Source: CAZEQD01 sp964514305 (GTDB lineage: Bacteria > Acidobacteriota > Aminicenantia > Aminicenantales > Aminicenantaceae). From it: DNA of 64,000 nt. Positions 16,453-25,292 of the stretch are shown piece after piece. The notes under the pieces are model-generated. The model was not told the origin of the DNA and did not search any database. It was given only the letters and a program-made list of their open reading frames with translations. Position 1 is the first letter of the stretch. Each line of letters opens with the position of its first letter. The position numbers and the translations under genes are program-made. The stretch spans positions 1 through 64,000 of the forward strand of contig CAZEQD010000003.1 of assembly GCA_964514305.1 (NCBI GenBank), given 5' to 3'.

Positions 16453-18843
16453 ATGAAATACCAAAAAAATTTTTGGCGTCTGTTACTGGTTTTAATTGTC
16501 GGACTTTTTCTCGCTTGCTTCTCTACTTCCCTCCTTCAGGCAAAAAAAGTTAAGAAACCGCAAAGAATTATTAACACTGATCCGGCTTTAAGATTAACAG
16601 GCTACGCTAAGCATTTGGAAATGACTAAAAGCTCTCCCTGGACTAAACTCAAATGGCAGTTTCTCGGGCCAACTAATGTCAGTGGCCGCTGCACTGATAT
16701 AGCTGTAGTTACTCCCAAAGGTAAAAATTACACAATTTATGTTGGTTCAGCATCAGGAGGAGTCTGGAAAACCGATAACGAAGGTACTACCTGGGAACCT
16801 GTTTTTGATATGGCCCCTTCAACTTCCGTCGGCGATATAGCTATTGCTCCTTCAAATCCAGATATAATCTGGGTAGGAACAGGTGAAGCCAATATATTCA
16901 GAAGTTCCCAGGCTGGAATCGGTGTATACAAATCCACTGATGCTGGTAAAACATGGAAACATATGGGGCTGGCCGATACCTATACCATAAGCAGAATAGT
17001 TATCGACACCCAAAATCCTGATGTTGTTTATGTGGCTGCTTCTGGTCATGAGTGGACATATAACCCAGCCCGGGGAGTTTATAAAACAACTGATGGTGGT
17101 CATACCTGGCAAAAAGTGCTTTATATCAATGAAAAAACAGGGGCTATCGATCTGGTTATGGACCCCTCCGATAGTAACATCCTTTATGCCGCCACCTGGC
17201 AGAGAATCCGCAAGAAATGGAACGACCCTCGCAATGAACCTGATTACACTGGCAGCGGTATTTATAAAACAACTGATGGCGGCCAAACCTGGCAGCCCAT
17301 TAATAACGGCCTGCCAGAGCCTAAGTATCGAGGCAGAATCGGGATTGATGTAGCCCGCTCCAAACCCAATGTAATCTATGCTTTTATTGACAATTACGAA
17401 CTCTCGAGAATGCCCACTGAAGAAGAAAAATTAAATGCCTACGGGCTCCCTTCAACAGGCATTATCAAGGGAGCAACTGTCTACCGTTCAGATGATAAGG
17501 GCGAAAGCTGGCATCAGGTAAGCGGTTTAACTAAAGAGATGAAGCTCTATATGGAACGCCATTCAGCCACCTATGGCTGGGTATTCGGCCAGATCCGGGT
17601 TGACCCTAATGACGAAAATACTGTCTATACTATGGGACTAGCCTTAAATGTTTCCAATGACGGTGGCAAAACATTCCGCCGGCTGAGAGGCATGCATGGC
17701 GATCATCATGGGCTGTGGATTGACCCCGGCAACTCAAATTATCTGGTAAATGTTAATGACGGCGGCATTGCTATTTCTTATGACAGGGGTAAAACCTGGA
17801 AAACTTTCACCCACAACTTGCCAGTTTGTCAATTTTTCGATATCGCCTACGACATGGATACTCCCTTCCACGTCTACGGCTCAATGCAGGACCACGGTAG
17901 CTTCAGGGCTGCAGTTGATCTTAGCCGGGGACGAGATCGAATCCCCACGGTCGAGTTTGAAAGTGCCCCGGGGGGTGAGGGCAGCCGTCATGCTATTGAT
18001 CCCACCAATCCCAATATCGTCTATTCAGCCGGCTTCTATGGTCATATTACCCGAACCGATCTTAGTTTGCCTGGGAGATCTGGGGTTAAATATATCCTTC
18101 CTCGTCAATATGAAAATGAGCCAAAGCTTCGTGGCCAATGGCTGGCCCCCTTTATTATCTCTCCTCACAACCCCCATATAATTTATCACGGCATGCAGTT
18201 CTTACTCCGCTCCCGTGACCGCGGTGACACCTGGGAAAGAATAAGTCCTGATTTGACCTATAACACTAAAACTGAAATGGGTGACATCCCCTATCATACT
18301 ATTTTCTCCATCTCTGAATCTCCTCTCAAATTCGGTTTGATCTATGTCGGCACTGATGACGGCAAAGTATATGTAACCAAGGATGGCGGCAAAACTTGGA
18401 AAGAAATCATGAAAGGCCTTCCCTATCAAAAATGGGTCTCGCGAATTGTAGCTTCAGCTTTTGAGATCGGAACAGTCTACATGACCCAAAATGGTAAACG
18501 TGACGAGGACTTCACACCATACATCTGGAAATCGACCGATTATGGACAAACCTGGAAAGACATTTCCGGCAATATTCCTCTTGGCCCCGTCAATGTTATC
18601 CAGGAAGACCCAATCAACAAAAATATCCTTTATGTGGGTACTGATATTGGTGTCTATGTCACTACAGACGGTGGAAAAACCTGGAATGTTTTGGGCAGCA
18701 ATTTGCCATCTACCTATGTTCATGACTTAATCATTCATCCACGAGACAATATTATTGTCATTGCCACTCATGGACGAGGTATGTGGGCTATGGATGCAAC
18801 CCCAATTAACAAAGGAAGGAGGCAGCGCAGATTTTTTTATTGA
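16453..18843 (+). CDS. Exported BNR/sortilin-like beta-propeller protein
   Basis: This is a 796-residue secreted protein. The signal peptide (LLLVLIVGLFLACFSTSLLQ) is followed by a long series of Asp-box repeats, S/T-x-D-x-G-x-T-W. Examples are KTDNEGTTWEP, KSTDAGKTWKH, KTTDGGHTWQK, KTTDGGQTWQP and SYDRGKTWKT, and later VTKDGGKTWKE and TTDGGKTWNV. This is the VPS10/sortilin-like or photosystem-stability-factor type of large propeller, abundant in Acidobacteriota and Bacteroidota as secreted proteins of unclear ligand. Sialidase catalytic residues were not recognised. An AGGAGG ribosome site lies 6 bases before ATG. It is probably a single-gene transcript. Confidence 0.87.
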   Translation: MKYQKNFWRLLLVLIVGLFLACFSTSLLQAKKVKKPQRIINTDPALRLTGYAKHLEMTKSSPWTKLKWQFLGPTNVSGRCTDIAVVTPKGKNYTIYVGSASGGVWKTDNEGTTWEPVFDMAPSTSVGDIAIAPSNPDIIWVGTGEANIFRSSQAGIGVYKSTDAGKTWKHMGLADTYTISRIVIDTQNPDVVYVAASGHEWTYNPARGVYKTTDGGHTWQKVLYINEKTGAIDLVMDPSDSNILYAATWQRIRKKWNDPRNEPDYTGSGIYKTTDGGQTWQPINNGLPEPKYRGRIGIDVARSKPNVIYAFIDNYELSRMPTEEEKLNAYGLPSTGIIKGATVYRSDDKGESWHQVSGLTKEMKLYMERHSATYGWVFGQIRVDPNDENTVYTMGLALNVSNDGGKTFRRLRGMHGDHHGLWIDPGNSNYLVNVNDGGIAISYDRGKTWKTFTHNLPVCQFFDIAYDMDTPFHVYGSMQDHGSFRAAVDLSRGRDRIPTVEFESAPGGEGSRHAIDPTNPNIVYSAGFYGHITRTDLSLPGRSGVKYILPRQYENEPKLRGQWLAPFIISPHNPHIIYHGMQFLLRSRDRGDTWERISPDLTYNTKTEMGDIPYHTIFSISESPLKFGLIYVGTDDGKVYVTKDGGKTWKEIMKGLPYQKWVSRIVASAFEIGTVYMTQNGKRDEDFTPYIWKSTDYGQTWKDISGNIPLGPVNVIQEDPINKNILYVGTDIGVYVTTDGGKTWNVLGSNLPSTYVHDLIIHPRDNIIVIATHGRGMWAMDATPINKGRRQRRFFY

Positions 18844-18873
18844 TTGTTCAAGCGGAATTAAAAAGTTAGAAGT

Positions 18874-19116
18874 CTAGAATCTGATGCCAATTCCCCGGCC
18901 TCCGTCTCCAAAGCGAGGATTGACTACGTTGCTGTGAACAGAGCCAAAAGTAAAGCTGAGGCCCATCGACAAAGAATAATTGTAGGTAATAGCTAACTCC
19001 TTACGCCGAAGGAGAACTTCCTCTAAGGAGGCCCCTCCTCTAGCCAGAGAAAGCTGATCGCGGATTCGTGAATAACGAAAGTCAATATTATAATTAAATC
19101 CTTTAAAAAGCTTTCT
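18874..19116 (-). pseudogene. C-terminal remnant of an outer-membrane beta-barrel protein
   Basis: Directly after the TAG of the SDR gene, and in the same frame, the minus strand continues as about 80 residues ending at TAG (18876-18874). Readable parts are LFKGFNYNIDFRYSRIRDQ, LSLARGGASLEEVLLRRKEL, YNYSLSMGLSFTFGSVHSNV and a terminal GIGIRF. The alternating hydrophobic strands and final Phe are typical of the last strands of an outer-membrane barrel. The LARGGASLEE...LRRKELA pattern resembles large exported barrel proteins of Acidobacteriota-like genomes. No start codon or N-terminal part exists, so this is a 3' fragment left by a deletion whose join lies at the SDR stop. Confidence 0.7.
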
Positions 19117-19833
19117 CTATATTCTCCAACCGCCGGCTACTATTAAATTTGTGCCTGTAATATAAGATGCTTCCTCAGAAATTAAAAACAACACAGCCTC
19201 AGCTACGTCTTTAAACTTTCCCAGCCTTCCAGCTGGTACTTTTTTTTCAGGAGGATAAAGACTTCCCTCCATAAGGCCGGGGGAGACCATGTTGACCGTA
19301 ATTCCTGACGAAGCCACAGAAGCAGCCACTGTCCTCGTTAAAATTAAAAGTCCTGTCTTGGCCACAGCATAAGGGGTAATGGTGGGAAAAGCTGTCAGCT
19401 GCTCTGCTCGGCTGTAGCCAATGTTTATTATTCTTCCCCATCTGCGTTTCTTCATCCCCAAAAGAGAGGCTTTCATACAGAAAAAAGCACTCTCTAAATT
19501 AGCCCGGAAAATATAGTCCCAATCCTGTGCTGATAAATCAGGCCAGGGTTTCAATTGAAGAGGGCCAAAATTATTAACCACAATATCCAGCCGACCAAAG
19601 TAGCCCTCTACCTTTTCAATTAAGCCTAAGGCTTCTTTTTCTTTAGTCAGATCCGCTCGAAAACAGCCACTTTTTTGGCCCTTGGACTTTATCTTTCTAA
19701 CTACAGCCAAGGCCTGGCGACGCTCATTCCTGTAATGAACAGCTACTCCCGAGACATTATCAGCCAGCCTTAAGACAATTGCCCTCCCTAATCCCCGGCT
19801 GCTACCTGTGACCAAAGCAATTTTTTCCATCAT
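19117..19833 (-). CDS. Short-chain dehydrogenase/reductase (FabG-like)
   Basis: This is a classical SDR of 238 residues. The NAD(P) motif TGSSRGLGRA is at 9-18, VNNFG is at about 87-90, and S141 stands ahead of the catalytic pair Y155/K159 in YAVAK. The C-terminus (EASYITGTNLIVAGGWRI) matches the usual SDR ending. It could be a 3-oxoacyl-ACP reductase or another NADPH-linked ketone reductase; the sequence alone does not decide. A weak ribosome site (GAAAGG) lies before the ATG pair at 19833/19830. It has no operon partner, and the DNA after its stop belongs to a barrel-gene remnant. Confidence 0.87.
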   Translation of the reverse strand: MMEKIALVTGSSRGLGRAIVLRLADNVSGVAVHYRNERRQALAVVRKIKSKGQKSGCFRADLTKEKEALGLIEKVEGYFGRLDIVVNNFGPLQLKPWPDLSAQDWDYIFRANLESAFFCMKASLLGMKKRRWGRIINIGYSRAEQLTAFPTITPYAVAKTGLLILTRTVAASVASSGITVNMVSPGLMEGSLYPPEKKVPAGRLGKFKDVAEAVLFLISEEASYITGTNLIVAGGWRI

Positions 19834-20063
19834 AATAAGAACCTTTCACTTTTTTTTATTTAACTTCCTCTTATAAATCTAAAGCAATCTGCCTTATTAT
19901 TTGGACCCTCAATAATTTGATTCTTTATTATATGAAATTATATCCTTGAATAAAAACCCGCTTTTTTAAAATTAATTTTAAACTTGGGCTGTAATTGTTT
20001 TAGAATAATAAGAGGATTTATCCTGGATTTTTGAATTCTTATTTCTTATGAAAGGAAAAAATC

Positions 20064-20354
20064 ATGAAACTTATCATGGAAGTTGTAGAAATTAAAGGTT
20101 TTTGTCCCGTTTATAGAACCGGCCATAAAATAGTTATTGATGAAGGCTATAAGATAAATTTAAAAGAGACGAATAACATTTGCCTTCACTCTCTGGCTTC
20201 CCTTCTACCTTATTATAATTCTCTGGCCAAAGGAATAAATCCAGCGGAGCTGGGTCTGGCCAAAAAAGGAAATGAAGCTTACCTTCAATGTTTAGATCCT
20301 CATCAATATACTGGTGGAGGCACGGTTGTTTTTAAAGTAAGGTGTGAGGAGTAA
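20064..20354 (+). CDS. TIGR04076 family protein
   Basis: This is a 96-residue soluble protein with the TIGR04076 layout. It starts with strand-like LIMEVVEIKGFCPVYRTGHK, then has CLHSLASLLPYY (CxxxL...PY), and ends with a CLDP/Q-Y-TGGGTVVFKV block. Three spaced cysteines (about 14, 41 and 74) are conserved in the family. No biochemical role is established for these proteins; the cysteines suggest a metal or redox site. A GAAAGGAAAAAATC leader supplies the ribosome site. It precedes the amidinohydrolase gene by 115 bases, a gap with its own promoter. Confidence 0.75.
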   Translation: MKLIMEVVEIKGFCPVYRTGHKIVIDEGYKINLKETNNICLHSLASLLPYYNSLAKGINPAELGLAKKGNEAYLQCLDPHQYTGGGTVVFKVRCEE

Positions 20355-20364
20355 GGAATAGGCT

Positions 20365-20404
20365 CTGTTTGTCCCCAGCAAACTGCTCTTCTTTAATTGG
20401 GGAA
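20365..20404. repeat. Possible degenerate REP-like unit
   Basis: GTTTGTCCCCAGCAAAC shares the TGTCCCCAGC core with the REP family and can fold as a 5-base stem. TGGGGA follows as a partner to TCCCCA. The similarity is short. Confidence 0.25.
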
Positions 20405-20433
20405 TTGTTCATAAATTAAGAAGAAGATATAAT
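20405..20433 (+). promoter_or_regulatory. Candidate sigma-70 promoter of the amidinohydrolase gene
   Basis: TTGTTC (20405-20410), a 17-base spacer and a perfect TATAAT (20428-20433) lie 36 bases before the ATG at 20470. A GAAAGGAGG ribosome site lies between. Confidence 0.55.
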
Positions 20434-20469
20434 TGGAAACCAATAGATCATTAGAAAGGAGGTAGAACC

Positions 20470-21282
20470 ATGCTTATGAATGAAGGTTACCCTCTGAAAA
20501 GAGTCATTGTCTGTAGCCCTAAAAAAGAATTTTTCAAGGTGGACAACCTGGCTGAACATAATATAGCTGAAGTGGCTCAGCCCGAAAAAGCAAAAAAGGA
20601 GCACGAGGAACTAAAATTGATAATGAAAGAATTCGGGGCCGAGATAATTGATGTTGAAGAGCTTGAATCTCATCCTAATTCAGTCTTTACCAGGGATACC
20701 TGTCTCTGTACCAATGAAGGCTATATTAAATTAAGGATGGGACTCAAAACCCGTTTGGGAGAAGAAGAATGGATGGCTAATAACTTAAAAGCGCTAGGAA
20801 TTCCCCAACTTGGTCAAATAACTCCCCCAGGCACAGTTGAAGGCGGTGACGTTATCTTGGCCGGTTCAGTAGCTTTTATCGGTTATTCTAAAAGATCAAA
20901 CAAAGAAGGAGTGACTCAGCTATCTTTAATCCTTAAAAAATTGGGTTATGAAGTAAGAATAGCTACTATTCCTCCGCCTCATTTTCATATTGGGGGAATA
21001 ATGAGTCTTATTGGGCCTGAAGATGTTCTCTACTGCCGCCATTTGCTGGATAAAGATCTCTGTCGAGGTTTTAAGGCTATAACTCTTAACTGCCGGGATT
21101 TTATCAGCGGAAATGTTATTTGTCTGGGAAACGGTCAACTAGTTGCCGAAGCTCAAAACGAGCCAGCTATTGATATATTGTTAGATAATAATTTTCAAGT
21201 TAAGGTTCTATCTCTTACTGAATTTGTCAAAGGACAGGGTGGGCCTACTTGCCTTACTCTGCCAGTGGAAAGAGGATTTTAA
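20470..21282 (+). CDS. Dimethylarginine dimethylaminohydrolase/arginine deiminase-type amidinohydrolase
   Basis: This 270-residue member of the guanidino-group-modifying superfamily has a beta/alpha propeller fold. Conserved blocks in order are SVFTRDTCL (D76, substrate carboxylate), GTVEGGDVIL (about 122-130), HFHIGGIMSLI (catalytic His, H173) and GGPTCLTLP (nucleophile C261). The spacing and length fit DDAH-like enzymes better than full-size arginine deiminases (about 400 residues). The natural substrate may be methylarginine, arginine or another guanidino compound. The start has a strong AAGGAGG site. It faces hutH, its convergent neighbour 40 bases away, so a general amino-acid catabolic setting is plausible. 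Confidence 0.82.
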   Translation: MLMNEGYPLKRVIVCSPKKEFFKVDNLAEHNIAEVAQPEKAKKEHEELKLIMKEFGAEIIDVEELESHPNSVFTRDTCLCTNEGYIKLRMGLKTRLGEEEWMANNLKALGIPQLGQITPPGTVEGGDVILAGSVAFIGYSKRSNKEGVTQLSLILKKLGYEVRIATIPPPHFHIGGIMSLIGPEDVLYCRHLLDKDLCRGFKAITLNCRDFISGNVICLGNGQLVAEAQNEPAIDILLDNNFQVKVLSLTEFVKGQGGPTCLTLPVERGF

Positions 21283-21322
21283 AAATAAATATCCCTTCAG
21301 CTGATAAAAAATTCAATTTAAT

Positions 21323-22846
21323 CTATTGCAATTCTCCCACTACTTTTTCTACTGCCTCTAAAATCTCTCCTGATTGGACCACCTTTTTGAGCTTGTTGAT
21401 ATCATCATAAAGAGGCCGGTCTTCATCCAGAAAATCTACATATTTGCGGATAACTTCATAAGCAGCTTTAACTCCTGGACTAGGCTGAAGAGGTTTTCGA
21501 AAATCTATAGCTTGAGCAGCAGCCATCATCTCAATAGCCAGGACGGCTTGAGAGTTATCTAAGATTTGCTGAGCCTTAAGAGCTGAAGTCATACCCATGC
21601 TGACAAAATCCTCTTGATCGGCTGCAGCTGGGATAGAACCGGTGGCGGCAGGATGAGAGAGTATTCTATTCTCACAGACTAAAGCTCCGGCCGTGTATTG
21701 TGACAGCATCAAACCTGAGAACATGCCAGCTCCCTTGGTTAAAAAAGCCGGCAGCCCCATGCTTAAATGAGGATTCATCAAGCGGTTAGTCCTTCTCTCT
21801 GAAAGAACAGAAACAGTGGTAATAGCTGTAGCTAAAAGTTCCAAAGCAAAGGCCAGCGGTGTCCCTTGAAAATTGGCCCCGGTTAAGACCAAATCCTCAT
21901 CAGGGAAAAAGGTTGGGTTATCAGCAGCTCCATTAAGCTCTATTTCAAACATGGACCGAGACCACTTCAAGGCATCTCGAGCCGAACCAATAACCTGAGG
22001 CGTGCTGCGCAGGCTGTAGGCATCCTGAACTTTTTTCCCGGGTTGGGCTAAAAGCTGACTGCCTTCGGTTATTTGCCTGATGTTACGACTAGATTCTATG
22101 GCTCCAGGATAGCCTCTTACTTTGTGCAATCTCTCATCATAAGCCTTCATATTGGCATTTAATACTTCTAAAGTCATGGCCACTGCAATCTCTGAATGTT
22201 TAAGCCAACGGACGGCATCATAAATTTCTAAGGTACCAAAGCCAGCAATCACATTTGAACCATTAATAGTAGCCAGTCCATCCCGAGCTTCATAAACAAC
22301 GGTGGGAATGCCAGCCCGAGCCATTGCTTCCTTGGCTGGCAGTCGCTCTCCTTTATAAAAAGCCTCTCCTTCGCCCATGAGGACAAGCGCCATTTGAGCC
22401 ATAGGTGACAGATCACCGCAGGCACCGACCGAACCTTTTTCACAAACTACTGGAGTTACACCTTTATTCAACATCTCTTTTAAAGTCTCCACTACCACTG
22501 GCCTTAAACCAGAGTGACCATGACAGTGGCAGTTGATCCGGCTTAACATGGCAGCTCTGACGACCTCCACTGGCAGCGGTTTGCCATAGCCAGCAGCATG
22601 ACTGTAAATCAAGTAGCGCTGGTATTTTTCTACCTGTTCCTGGGTTAAGACAACTTCTGAGAGCTCGCCAATGCCGGTATTAACCCCATACATTATCTCT
22701 CCTTTTTTTATTTTATCTTCAAGAAGATCCCGGCAGCGCTTAATCCGGATCATAGCCTGAGGATCGATAGCAATCTCCTCCTTTTCTCGAGCGACTTTGA
22801 CCACTTTCTCAATTGTAAGATTATAACCATCCAAAATAATTGCCAT
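21323..22846 (-). CDS. hutH: Histidine ammonia-lyase with an Ala-Cys-Gly MIO motif
   Basis: This 507-residue aromatic amino-acid ammonia-lyase is of full HutH length. It has YGVNTGIGELS (catalytic Tyr loop), SRINCHCHGHSGLRP, and the MIO region GSVGACGDLSPMAQM. Later blocks are TINGSNVI, QDAYSLRSTPQV and NPTFFPDEDLVLTGANFQG. The prosthetic group normally forms from Ala-Ser-Gly; here the middle residue is Cys143 (codon TGC at 22420-22418). HutH turns histidine into urocanate plus ammonia, but no hutU, hutI or hutG is nearby. It may be isolated or may use a related amino acid. A GGGAGG ribosome site precedes ATG. Confidence 0.88.
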   Translation of the reverse strand: MAIILDGYNLTIEKVVKVAREKEEIAIDPQAMIRIKRCRDLLEDKIKKGEIMYGVNTGIGELSEVVLTQEQVEKYQRYLIYSHAAGYGKPLPVEVVRAAMLSRINCHCHGHSGLRPVVVETLKEMLNKGVTPVVCEKGSVGACGDLSPMAQMALVLMGEGEAFYKGERLPAKEAMARAGIPTVVYEARDGLATINGSNVIAGFGTLEIYDAVRWLKHSEIAVAMTLEVLNANMKAYDERLHKVRGYPGAIESSRNIRQITEGSQLLAQPGKKVQDAYSLRSTPQVIGSARDALKWSRSMFEIELNGAADNPTFFPDEDLVLTGANFQGTPLAFALELLATAITTVSVLSERRTNRLMNPHLSMGLPAFLTKGAGMFSGLMLSQYTAGALVCENRILSHPAATGSIPAAADQEDFVSMGMTSALKAQQILDNSQAVLAIEMMAAAQAIDFRKPLQPSPGVKAAYEVIRKYVDFLDEDRPLYDDINKLKKVVQSGEILEAVEKVVGELQ

Positions 22847-22938
22847 TATTTTCCTCCCTATTTATTAATATTATTTAAGCCATACAAATCTACAGCAATA
22901 ATTTTCTAAATGCAAACAGTTCCTTATTAAACTTAGAC

Positions 22939-23319
22939 CTACTCAAATATTTCTTTTCTTTGCCAGAGATAAACTATTGAGAAACAAGCAAAAAAGAGAC
23001 TGGGTCCTATTATATTCAATCTGGCTGACTTGGTAATAGCCAGCACCAGCAGTGAATCGAACAGCCACATGCCCATTCCGACTAGGGCTGCTGCCCGACC
23101 ATAATTGCGAAGCTTTAAAAGGCCATAAGCACCTAAATATAAAAATAAAGAAAGGACAATATCCGCCAGAGCGAAAGCATCATAAAAAGAAGACTCGACC
23201 GGCATTGTTGGTGGAAAAGCCTTGCCTACTATTCTCGCCAGCCAGAAAATATCTGTAGCCAGAGCCACAAAAAACATAATAACAGCTATGACAATAACAG
23301 CTAAAGGAATTTTTTTCAT
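22939..23319 (-). CDS. Small integral membrane protein, four predicted helices
   Basis: This 126-residue protein is almost wholly hydrophobic. Four helices are visible: LAVIVIAVIMFFVALATDIFW, DAFALADIVLSLFLYLGAYG, AALVGMGMWLFDSLLVLAI and IIGPSLFFACFSIVYLW. Its C-terminus is cytoplasmic by the positive-inside rule (LWQRKEIFE). I do not recognise a family, though the pattern resembles small DoxX-like or uncharacterised four-helix membrane proteins. The ribosome site is weak. It shares no obvious operon with its neighbours. Confidence 0.65.
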   Translation of the reverse strand: MKKIPLAVIVIAVIMFFVALATDIFWLARIVGKAFPPTMPVESSFYDAFALADIVLSLFLYLGAYGLLKLRNYGRAAALVGMGMWLFDSLLVLAITKSARLNIIGPSLFFACFSIVYLWQRKEIFE

Positions 23320-23376
23320 TCTTTACTCACATTAATAGTTTATCTCAACTGGAATAATTTTGTAAATTTTTTTAAG

Positions 23377-23405
23377 TTGACATCTCAGCTGGACCTATAT
23401 ATAAG
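23377..23405 (+). promoter_or_regulatory. Strong sigma-70-type promoter of the threonine dehydrogenase gene
   Basis: TTGACA (23377-23382), a 17-base spacer and TATAAG (23400-23405) give a near-consensus promoter. The leader is about 45 bases and includes an AAAGGAGGG ribosome site. Confidence 0.7.
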
Positions 23406-23457
23406 TAAAGCCTCATAATTTCTCATAAGATGAAGTCTTAATTAAAGGAGGGATGAG

Positions 23458-24438
23458 ATGAGCCAAGAAATGAAAAAAATCATGGTCACTGGCGCTGTCG
23501 GCCAAATTGGATCAGAGCTGACTGTGGCCTTAAGAAAAAAATACGGATACGAAAACGTCTTAGCCACTGGACATAGGACAAAACCCAAGCCCGAACTTAG
23601 GGATTCAGGTCCATTCGAGTTTATTGACGTTACTCGAAGAGAGACCATTGAAGAGGTAGTTAATAAATATAAGATTGACACTATTTATCATATGTCAGCT
23701 ATTCTTTCAGCAGTCGGAGAGAAAAATCCTCATCTGGCCTGGGATGTAAACATCAATGGTACTTATAACATCCTAGAGGTTGCCCGCGAACATAACCTGA
23801 CCAGAGTTTTTGTTCCCAGTTCAATTGCCGTTTTTGGACCAGAAACACCGCAGGATAATACTCCCCAAGAAACAGTACTTAAGCCTAAGACCATGTACGG
23901 TGTAACCAAAGTGGCTGGTGAACTTCTTTGTGATTATTATGTTAAACGCTTTGGCCTTGATGTACGCGGCTGCCGTTATCCTGGTATTATCAGTCATGAG
24001 ACTCTTCCTGGAGGAGGAACCACAGATTATGCTGTAGCCATTTATTATGAAGCCATAAAAAACAAAAGATACACCTGCTTTGTCAGAGAAGACACTAGAC
24101 TTCCTATGATGTATATGGCTGACTGTCTTAAAGCAACTATCGATCTGATGGAAGCTGACTTTTCCCGGCTCAAGCATCACTCAGATTTTAATGTTACAGC
24201 CATGAGTTTTACAGCTGGCGAGCTAGCAGCCGAAATCAAAAAGCATATTCCCGAATTTAAATGTGAGTTTAAACCTGACTTCCGCCAGGAAATTGCCGAT
24301 TCCTGGCCTAACTCTCTCGATGATTCTGCTGCCCGGGAAGAATGGGGCTGGCAGCCCAGCTATGATCTGGCAGCCATGACCAAAGATATGCTCAAAGTCC
24401 TCAGCCAGCGTTATGCCGAGGGGAAGTTAAATTACTGA
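23458..24438 (+). CDS. tdh: L-threonine 3-dehydrogenase, epimerase (extended SDR) type
   Basis: This 326-residue NAD-dependent extended SDR oxidises L-threonine to 2-amino-3-ketobutyrate. The Rossmann motif TGAVGQIGSEL is at about 11-21, PSSIAVFGP (catalytic Ser) is at about 120-128, and YGVTK gives Y147/K151. The text CRYPGIISHETLPGGGTTDYAVAIYYEAI is characteristic of the UDP-galactose-epimerase-like threonine dehydrogenases known from bacteria and thermophiles. Kbl, encoded 2 kb away on the same strand, would use the product, which supports the assignment. Its stop overlaps the convergent aminopropyltransferase gene by 7 bases. Confidence 0.88.
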   Translation: MSQEMKKIMVTGAVGQIGSELTVALRKKYGYENVLATGHRTKPKPELRDSGPFEFIDVTRRETIEEVVNKYKIDTIYHMSAILSAVGEKNPHLAWDVNINGTYNILEVAREHNLTRVFVPSSIAVFGPETPQDNTPQETVLKPKTMYGVTKVAGELLCDYYVKRFGLDVRGCRYPGIISHETLPGGGTTDYAVAIYYEAIKNKRYTCFVREDTRLPMMYMADCLKATIDLMEADFSRLKHHSDFNVTAMSFTAGELAAEIKKHIPEFKCEFKPDFRQEIADSWPNSLDDSAAREEWGWQPSYDLAAMTKDMLKVLSQRYAEGKLNY

Positions 24439-25292
24439 CCTAAAGCTTCCTTCATAAAATTAGGCAGAGCAAAAGCAGCCCGATGAATTTCCGGATTAAA
24501 ATATTTTAAGCCGGAGGGAAAATCTCTTCTTATTTCAAATGGATTAATCTTATCAGAAAGATAGGTATAGCACCAGCTCCCTCCTGGATAAGTAGGAGTG
24601 GGGCCTAAATAAAAATAAACATTAGTGAATATTTCTCGAAAGAATTTATTTTTTTGAACGATTGAACCAAGATCAAAATAAGGAGAACCAATCTGAGCGG
24701 CAACAACAGCATTGTCTTTTAAGCAGTTTTTAAGCTCAAGATAAAAATTTTTTTGATGGAGAGCCAAAGAAGGGCCAACCGGCTCAGAGATATCGATAAT
24801 AACCACATCGAATTTCTGCTCGGTCTGCCGCACAAACTCTTTCCCATCCATGTTAATCAGCTCTATCCTTTCATCCTCAAGGCAAGACCCTAACCAGGGA
24901 AGATACTTTTTGGAAACATTAATCATCGAGGGATCGATTTCAACTAAATATGCCTTTTCAATCTGATAGCGAAGAATTTCTTTAAGGCAGCCACCATCTC
25001 CTCCCCCAATAATTAGAATCTCCAGGGGCGAAGGGTGGCTGATTAAAGCCGGATGAATAAGCATTTCATGGTAGAAAAATTCATCTTTCTCAGTAGTCTG
25101 GACTAAGCCATCCAAAAACAGAACTTTGCCGAAATGTTCATTGTCAATAACCAAAATTTCCTGATAAGGTGATTTTTCTCGATGAAGGACTTCCTTTTTT
25201 ATGAAAAAAATGCCGCAAGAGGGTGCATGGAATTCTCTTACTTCCTCTGAGTTTAGAGATGCTTCTTTTCCTTTTTCCATCATAGCTTCCAA
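24432..25292 (-). CDS. speE: Spermidine synthase-type aminopropyltransferase
   Basis: This 286-residue enzyme transfers an aminopropyl group from decarboxylated S-adenosylmethionine to a diamine. The N-terminal beta domain includes YQEILVIDNEHFGKVLFLDGLVQ, and FFYHEMLIHPAL follows. The nucleotide motif is the usual GGGDGG (96-101), and the catalytic region is VIIDISEPVGPS (about 164-175). These are spermidine-synthase features with a normal D99. Possible starts at 25292, 25283 and 25280 all overlap the upstream paralogue, pointing to coupling. No S-adenosylmethionine decarboxylase gene is in the window. Confidence 0.88.
   Translation of the reverse strand: MEAMMEKGKEASLNSEEVREFHAPSCGIFFIKKEVLHREKSPYQEILVIDNEHFGKVLFLDGLVQTTEKDEFFYHEMLIHPALISHPSPLEILIIGGGDGGCLKEILRYQIEKAYLVEIDPSMINVSKKYLPWLGSCLEDERIELINMDGKEFVRQTEQKFDVVIIDISEPVGPSLALHQKNFYLELKNCLKDNAVVAAQIGSPYFDLGSIVQKNKFFREIFTNVYFYLGPTPTYPGGSWCYTYLSDKINPFEIRRDFPSGLKYFNPEIHRAAFALPNFMKEALGQ

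Noticed and set aside
16852..17286. 144-codon minus-strand frame opposite the BNR gene
   Set aside because: Repeated Asp-box codons create a long antisense frame; there is no start signal.
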